Of a DNA stretch of 64,000 nucleotides, positions 40,575 through 47,827 are shown piece after piece (within the stretch, counting starts at the first letter, position 1; each line of letters begins with the position of its first letter). The stretch lies in contig CAVVOG010000003.1 of NCBI GenBank assembly GCA_963749895.1, forward strand, positions 682,001-746,000. Reading direction: 5' to 3'. A program made the translations under genes and the position numbers. The DNA comes from AC-51 sp963749895. GTDB taxonomy: Bacteria > Actinomycetota > UBA4738 > HRBIN12. The notes below the pieces were generated by a model. It saw nothing but the letters and a program-made list of their open reading frames with translations. It searched no databases and was not told the origin of the DNA.

Positions 40575-41048
40575 ATGGCCGGCGTGTGGAAGAAGACCCT
40601 GAACTACCTGGGGCTCGTCGAGGACGAGGAAGGTTTCGTCGACGAGCTCCCCGAGACCGAGCCTGCGCCCGTCCGTCGCATGAAGCCGCAGGCCGTCCGT
40701 GAGGTCCCGGCCGAGACCGAGGGTGTGGTCCGCACGATCGCCTCACCCCGCCCGGCCCCCGTGGCGGCGACCGGCGCGATCCACAAGTCGGAACCGAAAC
40801 GGTTCAACGAGGCGCGCGAGGTCGCCGACCACTTCAAGCAGGGGACCGCGGTGATCATGAACCTGCAGTCGACCGAGGATTCGATCGCGCGGCGGCTGGT
40901 CGACTTCGCATCGGGGCTGGTCTACGGGCTCGACGGCAAGATCGAGTTGGTCGCGAACCGCGTGTACCTGCTGACCCCCGCGAACGTGGAGGTCTCGGCC
41001 GAGGATCGCGAGAAGATCGCCGGGGGAGGGTTCTACAACCAGTTCTGA
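40575..41048 (+). CDS. sepF: Cell division protein SepF
   Basis: A 157-residue FtsZ-binding membrane anchor. The N-terminal amphipathic start MAGVWKKTLNYLGLVEDEEGF is the membrane-targeting helix. A flexible linker (about 25-70) and the SepF core follow, with FNEAREVADHFKQGTAVIMNLQSTEDSIARRLVDFASGLVYGLDGKIELVANRVYLLTPANVEV. It ends in FYNQF. In actinobacteria without FtsA, SepF tethers the Z ring, which fits the gene set here. GAGGAGGAAA upstream supports the ATG. Confidence 0.95.
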   Translation: MAGVWKKTLNYLGLVEDEEGFVDELPETEPAPVRRMKPQAVREVPAETEGVVRTIASPRPAPVAATGAIHKSEPKRFNEAREVADHFKQGTAVIMNLQSTEDSIARRLVDFASGLVYGLDGKIELVANRVYLLTPANVEVSAEDREKIAGGGFYNQF

Positions 41049-41079
41049 GGCGGCGCCCCGGCCTCATCAGGTGGCCTGC

Positions 41080-41109
41080 TAGCCTTCCCGCCCGATGATG
41101 CGGCCATGA
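41080..41109 (+). promoter_or_regulatory. Possible leaderless promoter and four-codon upstream ORF coupled to yggT
   Basis: TAGCCT (41080-41085) is followed by 9 nt and ATGATGCGGCCATGA (41095-41109), a four-codon ORF (MMRP). Its TGA overlaps the yggT ATG at 41106. No ribosome site precedes yggT, so a leaderless mini-ORF may deliver ribosomes to it. Confidence 0.4.
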
Positions 41110-41372
41110 ACCCGTTCCTGCGCGTACTCTGCGTCGCCCTCACGGTCCTCGAGATCGTCCTGCTGATCCGTGTGGTGGTGTCGTGGCTCGAGGTCTTCGG
41201 GATCCGCCCGCCGATCGCGGGCCCGTTGCGGTCGGCCTACGATCTGCTTCACGATGTGACGGAGCCGGTGCTGCGGCCGCTGCGGAGGATCGTCCCGCCG
41301 GCCGGGATGTTCGACCTCTCGGTGGTCGTGGCGTTCGTGATCATCTTGGTGCTGCAGAACGCGATCTGCTGA
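41106..41372 (+). CDS. YggT family membrane protein
   Basis: An 88-residue membrane protein with two spans (about 8-28 and 66-86) separated by the family motif DVTEPVLRPLRRIVPPAGMFDLS. This family lies between sepF and divIVA in most Gram-positive division clusters. It may act in division-site membrane organisation or ion homeostasis; the molecular role is not established. The start lacks a ribosome site but is overlapped by a four-codon ORF. Confidence 0.9.
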   Translation: MNPFLRVLCVALTVLEIVLLIRVVVSWLEVFGIRPPIAGPLRSAYDLLHDVTEPVLRPLRRIVPPAGMFDLSVVVAFVIILVLQNAIC

Positions 41373-41406
41373 GGCCGCCCGGCGGCCCGGCGACGAGGGA
41401 GGCGTG

Positions 41407-42135
41407 ATGAGCGACGACGTGGCGAAGGGCCCGGCGCCCGCGGGGACCCCCCGCGTGGTGACCCCGCTCGAGATCCAGCAGAAGGAGTTCGCGGTGTCGC
41501 GGTTCGGCGGCTACCGCATGAAGGACGTCGACGAGTTCCTGGACGAGCTCACCGAATCGACCAGCGCGATCGTCGATGAGAACGAGCGGCTCCGTCGCCA
41601 GGCCGGTACCGCCTCCGCGATCGTGGGTGCCCCCGACCTCGAGGACGTATCCCGCCAGGCCGACGAGATCATCCAACGGGCCCGCGACGAGGCCGCCCGC
41701 ATCGTGGCCGAGGCGAAGGAGCGTGCGGCCAGCATGGCGGGCGTCTCGGCAGCCACGGCCACCGCCCGGGCATCGGACGAGCAGGAGCGGGCCGCGGTGA
41801 ACGCGTTCCTCTCGCAGGAGCGCGAGTTCCTCCAGAGCCTCGCCTCGCTCGTGCAGGGGCACGCGGAATCGGTCAAGGGGATGGCACGGCAGGCGAAGCC
41901 GCCGGTACCGCCGGCCGCGACCCCGGCCCCGGCTCCCTCAACCGCCGCCGGCGAACCGGCGAAGTCCCCAGCGGCGGAGTCGCCCTCGAAGCCGGTGCCG
42001 GAGTCAGAGTCCACCCAGGCGCTCCCGAAGGCTGACGAGCCGATCCGGGTCGACGAGCCGGAGCGGACCGGCGCGCCGCGCCGCGACGAAGGCGATGCCT
42101 CGCTCCGCGACCTGTTCTGGAGCGAGGACGACTGA
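41407..42135 (+). CDS. divIVA: DivIVA-domain protein (Wag31-like)
   Basis: A 242-residue coiled-coil protein that senses membrane curvature and organises poles and septa. The N-terminal DivIVA domain is PLEIQQKEFAVSRFGGYRMKDVDEFLDELTES (about 20-52). A coiled-coil region follows (DEIIQRARDEAARIVAEAKERAA) and a proline/alanine-rich acidic C-terminal tail (about 165-242) ends in LRDLFWSEDD. The ATG at 41407 has GGGAGG just upstream; a GTG at 41404 would be too close to it. It ends 3 bp before the convergent ileS. Confidence 0.92.
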   Translation: MSDDVAKGPAPAGTPRVVTPLEIQQKEFAVSRFGGYRMKDVDEFLDELTESTSAIVDENERLRRQAGTASAIVGAPDLEDVSRQADEIIQRARDEAARIVAEAKERAASMAGVSAATATARASDEQERAAVNAFLSQEREFLQSLASLVQGHAESVKGMARQAKPPVPPAATPAPAPSTAAGEPAKSPAAESPSKPVPESESTQALPKADEPIRVDEPERTGAPRRDEGDASLRDLFWSEDD

Positions 42136-42138
42136 ACC

Positions 42139-45100
42139 TCAGGCGCGCCGCACCGACACGGTGACGGCGTCGCCGTCGACCTCGCCCGCCTGCGTGAACG
42201 CGCCGGCCTCCGCCTCGCCAAGGACCTCGACGGCGAGGGTCTCACCCGCGACGTAGGCACGATGGATCAGCATGGCTTCTCGTGTCCCACCGGCCGCCAC
42301 GATCCCCAGCACGATCCGATCGCTCACGTCGAGCCCGGCGGCCTTGCGGGCGTCCTGGACGATCCGTACGAGCTCCCTCGCGCGACCCTCGAGGCGGAGC
42401 TCGGGGGTGAGCTCGAGCTCGAGTGCCACGGTGACGCCGCCGTCGGAGGCCACGCCCCAGCCTTCGAGGATCTCCTGAGCGAGCTCCACGTCGTCGGGTG
42501 CGACCGTCACGGCCGGGCCGTCGTCGATCACCACCTCGACCTCCTCGCCCCGGGCCAGGGCTCCGGCGATCGAGCCGTCGTCGTCGGCGAGCGCCGCCGC
42601 GAGCGCCTTCACGCGTGGTCCCAGGCGCGGCCCCAGCACGTTGAAACGCGCCTTCGCACGCCAGCGGCCGAAGGCGTCGGCCGACTCGGCGAAGCGGACC
42701 GTCTTGACGTTCAGTTCCTCGGCGACGACGTCGAGGAGGTCGTCGAGCGCCCCCCTGCGACCGGCGGTGTGGATCACGGCTTCGAGGAGCGGCTGGCGGG
42801 TCTTCGTCTTCGTCTCGACCCGGACCCGACGCCCGAGCTCGACCAGCTCGCGGGCTGAGGCCATCGATTCGTCGAGCCCGGGATCGATCGCGGCCTCGTG
42901 CACGGCCGGGAAGTCCGACAGGTGCACCGAGTCGGGCATCCCGTCGCGGCCCGCGGCGAGGTTGCGCCAGAGCTCTTCGGCCACGAACGGCGTGAACGGC
43001 GCGAGCAGCTGTGCGACCGTCACGAGACACTCGTGCAGCGTGGCGAAGGCGGTCTCGGTGTCGCGGCCGCCGCCGCCGGACGGATCCCAGAACCGTCGGC
43101 GCGACCGGCGTACGTACCAGTTCGACAGGTCGTCGACGAACGACTGGATCCGCCGGCCGGCGGTCGTCGCGTCGTAGTCCTCGAGCCGGTCGCGGACCTC
43201 TCGAACGGTCCCCGCGAGCTGTGACAGCACCCAGCGGTCCATCAGCGGTCGCTGCGCGACGGGGGCTGCCCCGCCGCGGGGCTCGAACCCGGCCGCGTTC
43301 GCGTAGGTGACGAAGAACGCGTAGACGTTCCAGATCGTCAGCAGCAGCCGCCGCACGGCCTCGTCGAGGACCTCGTGCCCGACGCGGCGCGACTCCCACG
43401 GCGAGCCGCTCACGAGCATGAACCAGCGCAGCGCGTCGGCGCCCTGGCGGTTCAGCGCCTCCCAGGGGTCGAAGACGTTCCCGAGGCTCTTCGACATCTT
43501 CCGGCCGTCCGCCGCGACGAGGTGCCCGAGGCACACGACGTTGCGGTACGCGGTCGAGTCGAAGTGCAGGACCCCCTCGGCCATCAACGTGTAGAACCAC
43601 CCCCGCGTCTGATCGATCGCCTCGGAGATGAAATCCGCGGGGAACGAGGACTCGAAGGCGTCGACCCCGCGGCCGAGGTCGGGGTGGTAGCCCCACTGTG
43701 CGAAGGGCATCGCGCCCGAGTCGTACCAGGCGTCGATCACCTCGGGGACGCGCTCCGCCCGCTCGCCGCACTCGGGGCACCCGATCGTGACCTCGTCGAT
43801 CATGGGTCGGTGCGGATCCACGTCGGAGACGTCACGACCGGCCAGCTCGCCGAGTTCCTGGAGCGAACCGACCGCCGTCGTGTGGCCGGCCTCGCAGCGC
43901 CAGATCGGCAGCGGCGTGCCCCAGTAGCGCTCACGGGAGAGCGCCCAGTCGACGTTGTTCTCGAGCCAGTTGCCGTAGCGGCCGCGCTTGATGTGCTCCG
44001 GATACCAGTGGACCGCGTCGTTCACCTCGAGCAGCCGTTGCTTCACCGCGGTCGTGCGCACGTACCAGGACGTGCGCGCGTAGTACAGGAGCGGCGTCGC
44101 GCACCGCCAGCAGAACGGGTACGCGTGTTCGTACGACTCGACGTGCAGCACGATCGCACGCCCACGCAGATCGTCGACGATCACGGGATCGGCGTCCTTC
44201 ACGAACATCCCCCGGACGAACGCCGGGGCGTCGTCGGTGAACGTGCCGTCGTCGGCGACCGGGCGCCACACCGGCCACCCCTGGGCGCGGCCGATCGCGA
44301 GGTCGTCGGGGCCGAACGCCGGCGCGAGGTGGACGATCCCGGTGCCGTCGTCCATCGACACGAACGGTGCTGCGACGACCGTGTGGGCGCCCTCGACGTT
44401 CGGATAGGGAGGCTCGTAGCGCAGGCCGACCAGGTCGGACCCGGCGAACGTCCGGCGTACCGTGGCGTCCTCGCCGAACACCCTGGCGCACAACGGTTCT
44501 CCGATCACCAGCCGCTCACCGGCACGTTCGACCTCCACGTAGGTCGCGTCCGGGTCCACGGCGGCGCCGGTGTTCGAGGGGAGGGTCCACGGGGTGGTCG
44601 TCCACACCGCGAGGGACGCGCCGACGAGCGAGGGATCGGCAGCCTCGAGGATCGGGAAACGGACGAACAGGCTCGGATCTTGGACCGTGCGGTATCCCTG
44701 GGCGACCTCGGCGTCGGACAGCGCCGTGCCGCACCGGGGGCAGTAGGCGGTGACCTTGTGGTCCTCGACCAGCAGTCCCCGCCGGTGGAGCTGCTGCAGC
44801 GACCACCACACGGACTCGACGTACTCGGTGTTCATCGTCCAGTACGCGTCCTCGACGTCGATCCAGAACCCGATCCGCTCGGTCAGCCGTTCGAAATCAC
44901 CCACGTAGCGCTGAACCGACGCCCGGCACAGGCGGTTGAACTCGGCGATCCCGAAGGACTCGATGTCGCGTTTGCCGGTGGTCCCGATCTCCTTCTCGAC
45001 CTCGAGTTCGACCGGCAGCCCGTGGCAGTCCCAGCCACCCTTGCGGTGGACGAGGTGCCCGGTCATCGTCTTGAAGCGCGGGTAGACGTCCTTGAACGTC

Positions 45101-45288
45101 CGTGGCTCCACGTGATGGATCCCGGGCTTGCCGTTCGCGGTGGGCGGCCCCTCGTAGAAGATCCACTCTGGAGCATCGCGGCGGAGCTCGAGCGACCGGT
45201 GGAAGACGTCGGCGTCCTTCCACCAGGCGATGATGCGCTCCTCGAGCGCGGGGAAGCTGACCTTGGGGTCCACGGGCTCGAACGGCAT
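42139..45288 (-). CDS. ileS: Isoleucyl-tRNA synthetase, type 2-like
   Basis: A 1,049-residue class I synthetase. The HIGH-type motif is GIHHV in EGPPTANGKPGIHHVEPRTFKD, the KMSKS motif is ADGRKMSKSLGNVFDP, and the CP1 editing domain holds LAVWTTTPWTLPSNTGA. The C-terminal zinc motif (FCPRCW-type) of type 1 enzymes is absent, and the sequence looks like the eukaryote-like type 2 (IleS2) group often linked to mupirocin tolerance. ATG 45288 is chosen because AGGAGG lies 11 nt upstream; GTG 45300 would sit on that ribosome site. A T-box leader controls it. Confidence 0.95.
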   Translation of the reverse strand: MPFEPVDPKVSFPALEERIIAWWKDADVFHRSLELRRDAPEWIFYEGPPTANGKPGIHHVEPRTFKDVYPRFKTMTGHLVHRKGGWDCHGLPVELEVEKEIGTTGKRDIESFGIAEFNRLCRASVQRYVGDFERLTERIGFWIDVEDAYWTMNTEYVESVWWSLQQLHRRGLLVEDHKVTAYCPRCGTALSDAEVAQGYRTVQDPSLFVRFPILEAADPSLVGASLAVWTTTPWTLPSNTGAAVDPDATYVEVERAGERLVIGEPLCARVFGEDATVRRTFAGSDLVGLRYEPPYPNVEGAHTVVAAPFVSMDDGTGIVHLAPAFGPDDLAIGRAQGWPVWRPVADDGTFTDDAPAFVRGMFVKDADPVIVDDLRGRAIVLHVESYEHAYPFCWRCATPLLYYARTSWYVRTTAVKQRLLEVNDAVHWYPEHIKRGRYGNWLENNVDWALSRERYWGTPLPIWRCEAGHTTAVGSLQELGELAGRDVSDVDPHRPMIDEVTIGCPECGERAERVPEVIDAWYDSGAMPFAQWGYHPDLGRGVDAFESSFPADFISEAIDQTRGWFYTLMAEGVLHFDSTAYRNVVCLGHLVAADGRKMSKSLGNVFDPWEALNRQGADALRWFMLVSGSPWESRRVGHEVLDEAVRRLLLTIWNVYAFFVTYANAAGFEPRGGAAPVAQRPLMDRWVLSQLAGTVREVRDRLEDYDATTAGRRIQSFVDDLSNWYVRRSRRRFWDPSGGGGRDTETAFATLHECLVTVAQLLAPFTPFVAEELWRNLAAGRDGMPDSVHLSDFPAVHEAAIDPGLDESMASARELVELGRRVRVETKTKTRQPLLEAVIHTAGRRGALDDLLDVVAEELNVKTVRFAESADAFGRWRAKARFNVLGPRLGPRVKALAAALADDDGSIAGALARGEEVEVVIDDGPAVTVAPDDVELAQEILEGWGVASDGGVTVALELELTPELRLEGRARELVRIVQDARKAAGLDVSDRIVLGIVAAGGTREAMLIHRAYVAGETLAVEVLGEAEAGAFTQAGEVDGDAVTVSVRRA

Positions 45289-45309
45289 CTGGCTCAGCAC
45301 CTCCTGCGT

Positions 45310-45596
45310 CGCATCTCGTCCTCACGTGCGAGGACGGGATGCCCGGAGGCCTCCCGCGGTACCACCTCGCGTTGCCGGCGTCCTCGCGGACGCCGGCCGC
45401 TCGTCGGCTGCCATCACAGCCTCCCGCGCTCACGGGCGGACCCGCCTGCGTCTACTTCGGTGCGCGGATGGCGTCCGCGCCCGGTTCGGGCAGGGGCTCA
45501 GGGACGATGTCCGCCGGGGGCTCGGCGCCGGCTCCCACCGTCCCGGCTCGCTCGTGCCTCGCTGATCCCGGCGACGCGGTTCCCGTCATCGCCGTT
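45310..45596 (-). promoter_or_regulatory. T-box riboswitch, tRNA-Ile type, translational
   Basis: On the minus strand the leader contains GGGATCAGCG, where ATC (45564-45566) is the likely isoleucine specifier. It is followed by a short stem (GCCGG with CCGGC) and the T-box core AGGTGGTACCGCGG (45354-45367) that pairs with the tRNA acceptor end. Then come CCTCC (45345-45349) and a strong hairpin (GTCCTC with GAGGAC), ending at the AGGAGG ribosome site. No U-tract terminator is present. CCTCC can sequester AGGAGG, as in the ultrashort-stem-I actinobacterial ileS T-boxes. Uncharged tRNA-Ile should free the ribosome site. Confidence 0.85.
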
Positions 45597-45602
45597 GCGA
45601 CG

Positions 45603-45619
45603 ATGCTACACCTTGGTCC
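45603..45619. promoter_or_regulatory. Back-to-back overlapping promoters for ileS (T-box) and the DUF167 gene
   Basis: On the plus strand TACACC (45607-45612) lies 7 nt before the DUF167 ATG. On the minus strand TAGCAT (45608-45603) is well placed to start the T-box transcript near 45596. The two -10 elements share two bases. Confidence 0.4.
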
Positions 45620-45847
45620 ATGGCCACGGTCACCGTCCGCGTCGTGCCTCGCTCGGGGCGTCGAGAGGTCCATGTCGACGACGCGGGCGTCGTGACGATC
45701 CACGTCCGCGCGGCACCGGAGCGAGGACGGGCCACGCAGGAGGCGGCGCGCGCCCTCGCCGACCACCTCGGGGTCCCCCCGACGTCGATCCGGCTGCGGA
45801 CCGGGGCTCGATCGCGGGTGAAGATCTTCGAGGTACCCGACCCCTGA
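45620..45847 (+). CDS. DUF167 (YggU) family protein
   Basis: A 75-residue small cytosolic protein. RVVPRSGRREVHVDDAGVVTIHVRAAPERGRATQEAARALADHLGVPPTSIRLRTGARSRVKIFEV matches the DUF167 fold, with its VRVxPrSgR start and conserved GxxSRxK near the end. These proteins are often near yggS/yggT genes; the function is not known. It is divergent from ileS across overlapping promoters, and the ATG has no ribosome site. Confidence 0.88.
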   Translation: MATVTVRVVPRSGRREVHVDDAGVVTIHVRAAPERGRATQEAARALADHLGVPPTSIRLRTGARSRVKIFEVPDP

Positions 45848-45893
45848 ACCCCTTGCCACCAGCGGGGAAGGGGGAGGAGATGCGCCCGTCTGC

Positions 45894-45908
45894 TACCCTC
45901 CCCGGACC
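45894..45908 (+). promoter_or_regulatory. Probable leaderless promoter of the TraR/DksA-like gene
   Basis: TACCCT (45894-45899) followed by 9 nt and the ATG at 45909; no adjacent Shine-Dalgarno sequence. Confidence 0.4.
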
Positions 45909-46292
45909 ATGGCGCAGGCCAAGCTGACGAAGAAGGAAGTCGACGATCTGCGGGACCGGCTGCTCGAGGAGCGCGAGGAGCTCCAAGAGCAGCTGACCAC
46001 GATCGAGGACACGACCTTCTCGGCGACGCAGTCCGACCTCTCAGGCGACGTCGGGCTCGACGACGAGTCCGCTGATGCGGGGACGGCGACCTTCGAGCGC
46101 GAGAAGGACCTGTCGATCGAGCAGAACGTCCGCGACCTCCTCCAGAAGGTCGATCGCGCCTTGAAGCGGATCGAGGCAGGTACCTACGGGGTGTGCGACC
46201 GGTGCGGCAAGCCGATCGAGAAGGCGCGGGTCAAGGCGCTTCCCTACGTGGACCTCTGCATCAAGGACGCCCAGGCGCAGTCGCGCCGCTAG
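45909..46292 (+). CDS. TraR/DksA-type zinc-finger protein
   Basis: A 127-residue cytosolic protein. A long N-terminal coiled coil (about 5-85) with acidic tips precedes the zinc finger GVCDRCGKPIEKARVKALPYVDLCIKDAQ. Three of the four usual cysteines are present; the fourth position of the second CxxC is aspartate (CIKD). DksA-family proteins insert the coiled coil into the RNA polymerase secondary channel and modulate transcription, including rRNA promoters; actinobacterial members are less well studied. It starts the unit with lspA (4 bp later) and rluD. Confidence 0.88.
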   Translation: MAQAKLTKKEVDDLRDRLLEEREELQEQLTTIEDTTFSATQSDLSGDVGLDDESADAGTATFEREKDLSIEQNVRDLLQKVDRALKRIEAGTYGVCDRCGKPIEKARVKALPYVDLCIKDAQAQSRR

Positions 46293-46296
46293 TCCC

Positions 46297-46812
46297 GTGG
46301 ACGCCCGAGCGCGGCGTGGCGCTCTCCTGCTCTTCTCGACCGCCGGCGTCGCCTACGTGCTCGACCGGGTGACGAAGCTGTGGGCTGAGCGCGTCCTCGT
46401 CGACGCGCCTATCGAGGTGATCCCCGGCGTGTTCACGCTCCGGTTCGCGACGAACCCCGGTGGCGCGTTCAGCATCCTGTCGTCGGCGCCGTGGTTCTTC
46501 GCCGCCGCGACGCTCGGGGTCAGCCTCCTGATCGTCGCGACCGCGTTCCACCGGCGCAGCCTCCTGCAGTCCCTCTCGCTCGGATTGATCCTCGGGGGTG
46601 CACTGGGGAACCTGACCGACCGGGCCCTCCGAGGTCCCGGGCTGTCCGGAGAGGTGGTCGACTTCCTCGATCCGCACGTGTGGCCGGTGTTCAACGTCGC
46701 GGACAGCTGCATCGTGGTTGGCGCGATCCTGCTCGCGTGGTCATCGTTCCGCGATGCACGTGAGCACGACCGTCAGCATGAGCCAGCGCCGACCGGGAAC
46801 GGCGATGCCTGA
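46297..46812 (+). CDS. lspA: Lipoprotein signal peptidase
   Basis: A 171-residue inner-membrane aspartyl protease that removes lipoprotein signal peptides. Four hydrophobic segments are visible (about 8-24, 66-82, 92-107 and 131-148). The catalytic dyad is D108 (GALGNLTDRALRG) and D136 (FNVADSCIVVG), and the conserved NPGGAFS region is present. It lies between the DksA-type gene and rluD (8-bp overlap), the common lspA-rluD pairing. It should process the lipoproteins LivK and the partial protein at 63730. Confidence 0.95.
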   Translation: MDARARRGALLLFSTAGVAYVLDRVTKLWAERVLVDAPIEVIPGVFTLRFATNPGGAFSILSSAPWFFAAATLGVSLLIVATAFHRRSLLQSLSLGLILGGALGNLTDRALRGPGLSGEVVDFLDPHVWPVFNVADSCIVVGAILLAWSSFRDAREHDRQHEPAPTGNGDA

Positions 46813-47710
46813 ACCCGAGGAGCTGACGGGGGAGCCCGGACGCCTCGATGCCGTGGTCGCCCGCCTCCTCGGCGTGCCGAGGGCCGACGTCCAGCGGTCG
46901 ATCGCGTCGGGCGACGTGCGCGTCGACGGTGAGCCTCGGTCGAAGTCGTTCCGGCTCTCGGGCGGCGAACGCCTGGAGGTCACCATCGCGCCCCTCGTCC
47001 TCCCGGGCCCAGAAGACGGCGACGTCCCGCTCCGCTACGAGGACGGCGATCTCGTGGTGGTCGCCAAGCCCGCAGGGCTGGTCACCCACCCCACGGTGCG
47101 CCGGACGACCGGCACCCTCGTGAACCGACTCCTGGGGATGGGCGTCGCGCTCGCGCCGGCGGGGGGAGCGCTCCGTCCGGGGATCGTGCACCGGCTCGAC
47201 GCGGGCACGAGCGGTCTGTTGATCGTCGCGAAGCACGACGAGGCGTTCACGGCGCTGCAGGCGATGATGCGCCGCCACGAGGTCGACCGCCGCTACCTGG
47301 CCCTGGTGCGGGGGAAGGTCGAACACGAGACCTTCGGGGTGGAGGCTCCCTTGGGCCGGCGCGGCGAGAAGATCGTGGTCGACCACGTCGACGGACGGTC
47401 TGCGGCGACCGCGTTCGAGGTCCGCGAGCGCTTGGCGAACGCGACGCTGCTGGAGGCTGCGCCCCGCACCGGCCGCACGCACCAGATCCGTGTCCACCTC
47501 GCTGCGGTCGGGCACCCGATCCTCGGTGACGCCGCCTACGGCGGTGCGGGCGACGACGCCCGTGCCCTCGGACTGCGTCGTCCGTTCCTGCACGCGTGGA
47601 GGCTCGGCTTCGCCCACCCGATGTCGGGCCGGCGGATCGATCTCGAGGAACCGCTCCCGGCCGATCTCCTCGAGGCGCTCGCTCGCGCCCGCCGCGACCT
47701 GCGACCTTGA
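46805..47710 (+). CDS. rluD: Pseudouridine synthase, RluD type
   Basis: A 301-residue RNA-modifying enzyme. An N-terminal S4 RNA-binding domain (RLDAVVARLLGVPRADVQRSIASGDVRVDG) is followed by the catalytic domain with the aspartate D132 in HRLDAGTSGLLIVAK. It also has RRYLALVRGK and the RTGRTHQIRVHLA motif. It makes pseudouridines in 23S rRNA; which sites cannot be told. The dnaE1 promoter -35 overlaps its stop codon. Confidence 0.92.
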   Translation: MPEPEELTGEPGRLDAVVARLLGVPRADVQRSIASGDVRVDGEPRSKSFRLSGGERLEVTIAPLVLPGPEDGDVPLRYEDGDLVVVAKPAGLVTHPTVRRTTGTLVNRLLGMGVALAPAGGALRPGIVHRLDAGTSGLLIVAKHDEAFTALQAMMRRHEVDRRYLALVRGKVEHETFGVEAPLGRRGEKIVVDHVDGRSAATAFEVRERLANATLLEAAPRTGRTHQIRVHLAAVGHPILGDAAYGGAGDDARALGLRRPFLHAWRLGFAHPMSGRRIDLEEPLPADLLEALARARRDLRP

Positions 47711-47735
47711 CGCTCCCCGGGCCCGGGCGTACCGT
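47707..47735 (+). promoter_or_regulatory. dnaE1 promoter
   Basis: TTGACG (47707-47712) and TACCGT (47730-47735) with a 17-bp spacer; the -35 covers the rluD stop codon. The expected transcript start is near 47742. Confidence 0.55.
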
Positions 47736-47764
47736 GGGCGAGCCCCGAATCACAGCGTTGTAAG

Positions 47765-47797
47765 TTCTCCACATCCGACCGGGACGGGTGTGGATAA
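47765..47797 (+). promoter_or_regulatory. Pair of inverted DnaA-box-like sites in the dnaE1 leader
   Basis: TTCTCCACA (47765-47773) and TGTGGATAA (47789-47797) face each other across 15 bp. The second is the complement of the classical TTATCCACA box. The sites lie downstream of the probable start of transcription and could also form an mRNA hairpin. Confidence 0.45.
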
Positions 47798-47827
47798 CCT
47801 CCCTCGGAAGGGTCACGACCAGCGCAG

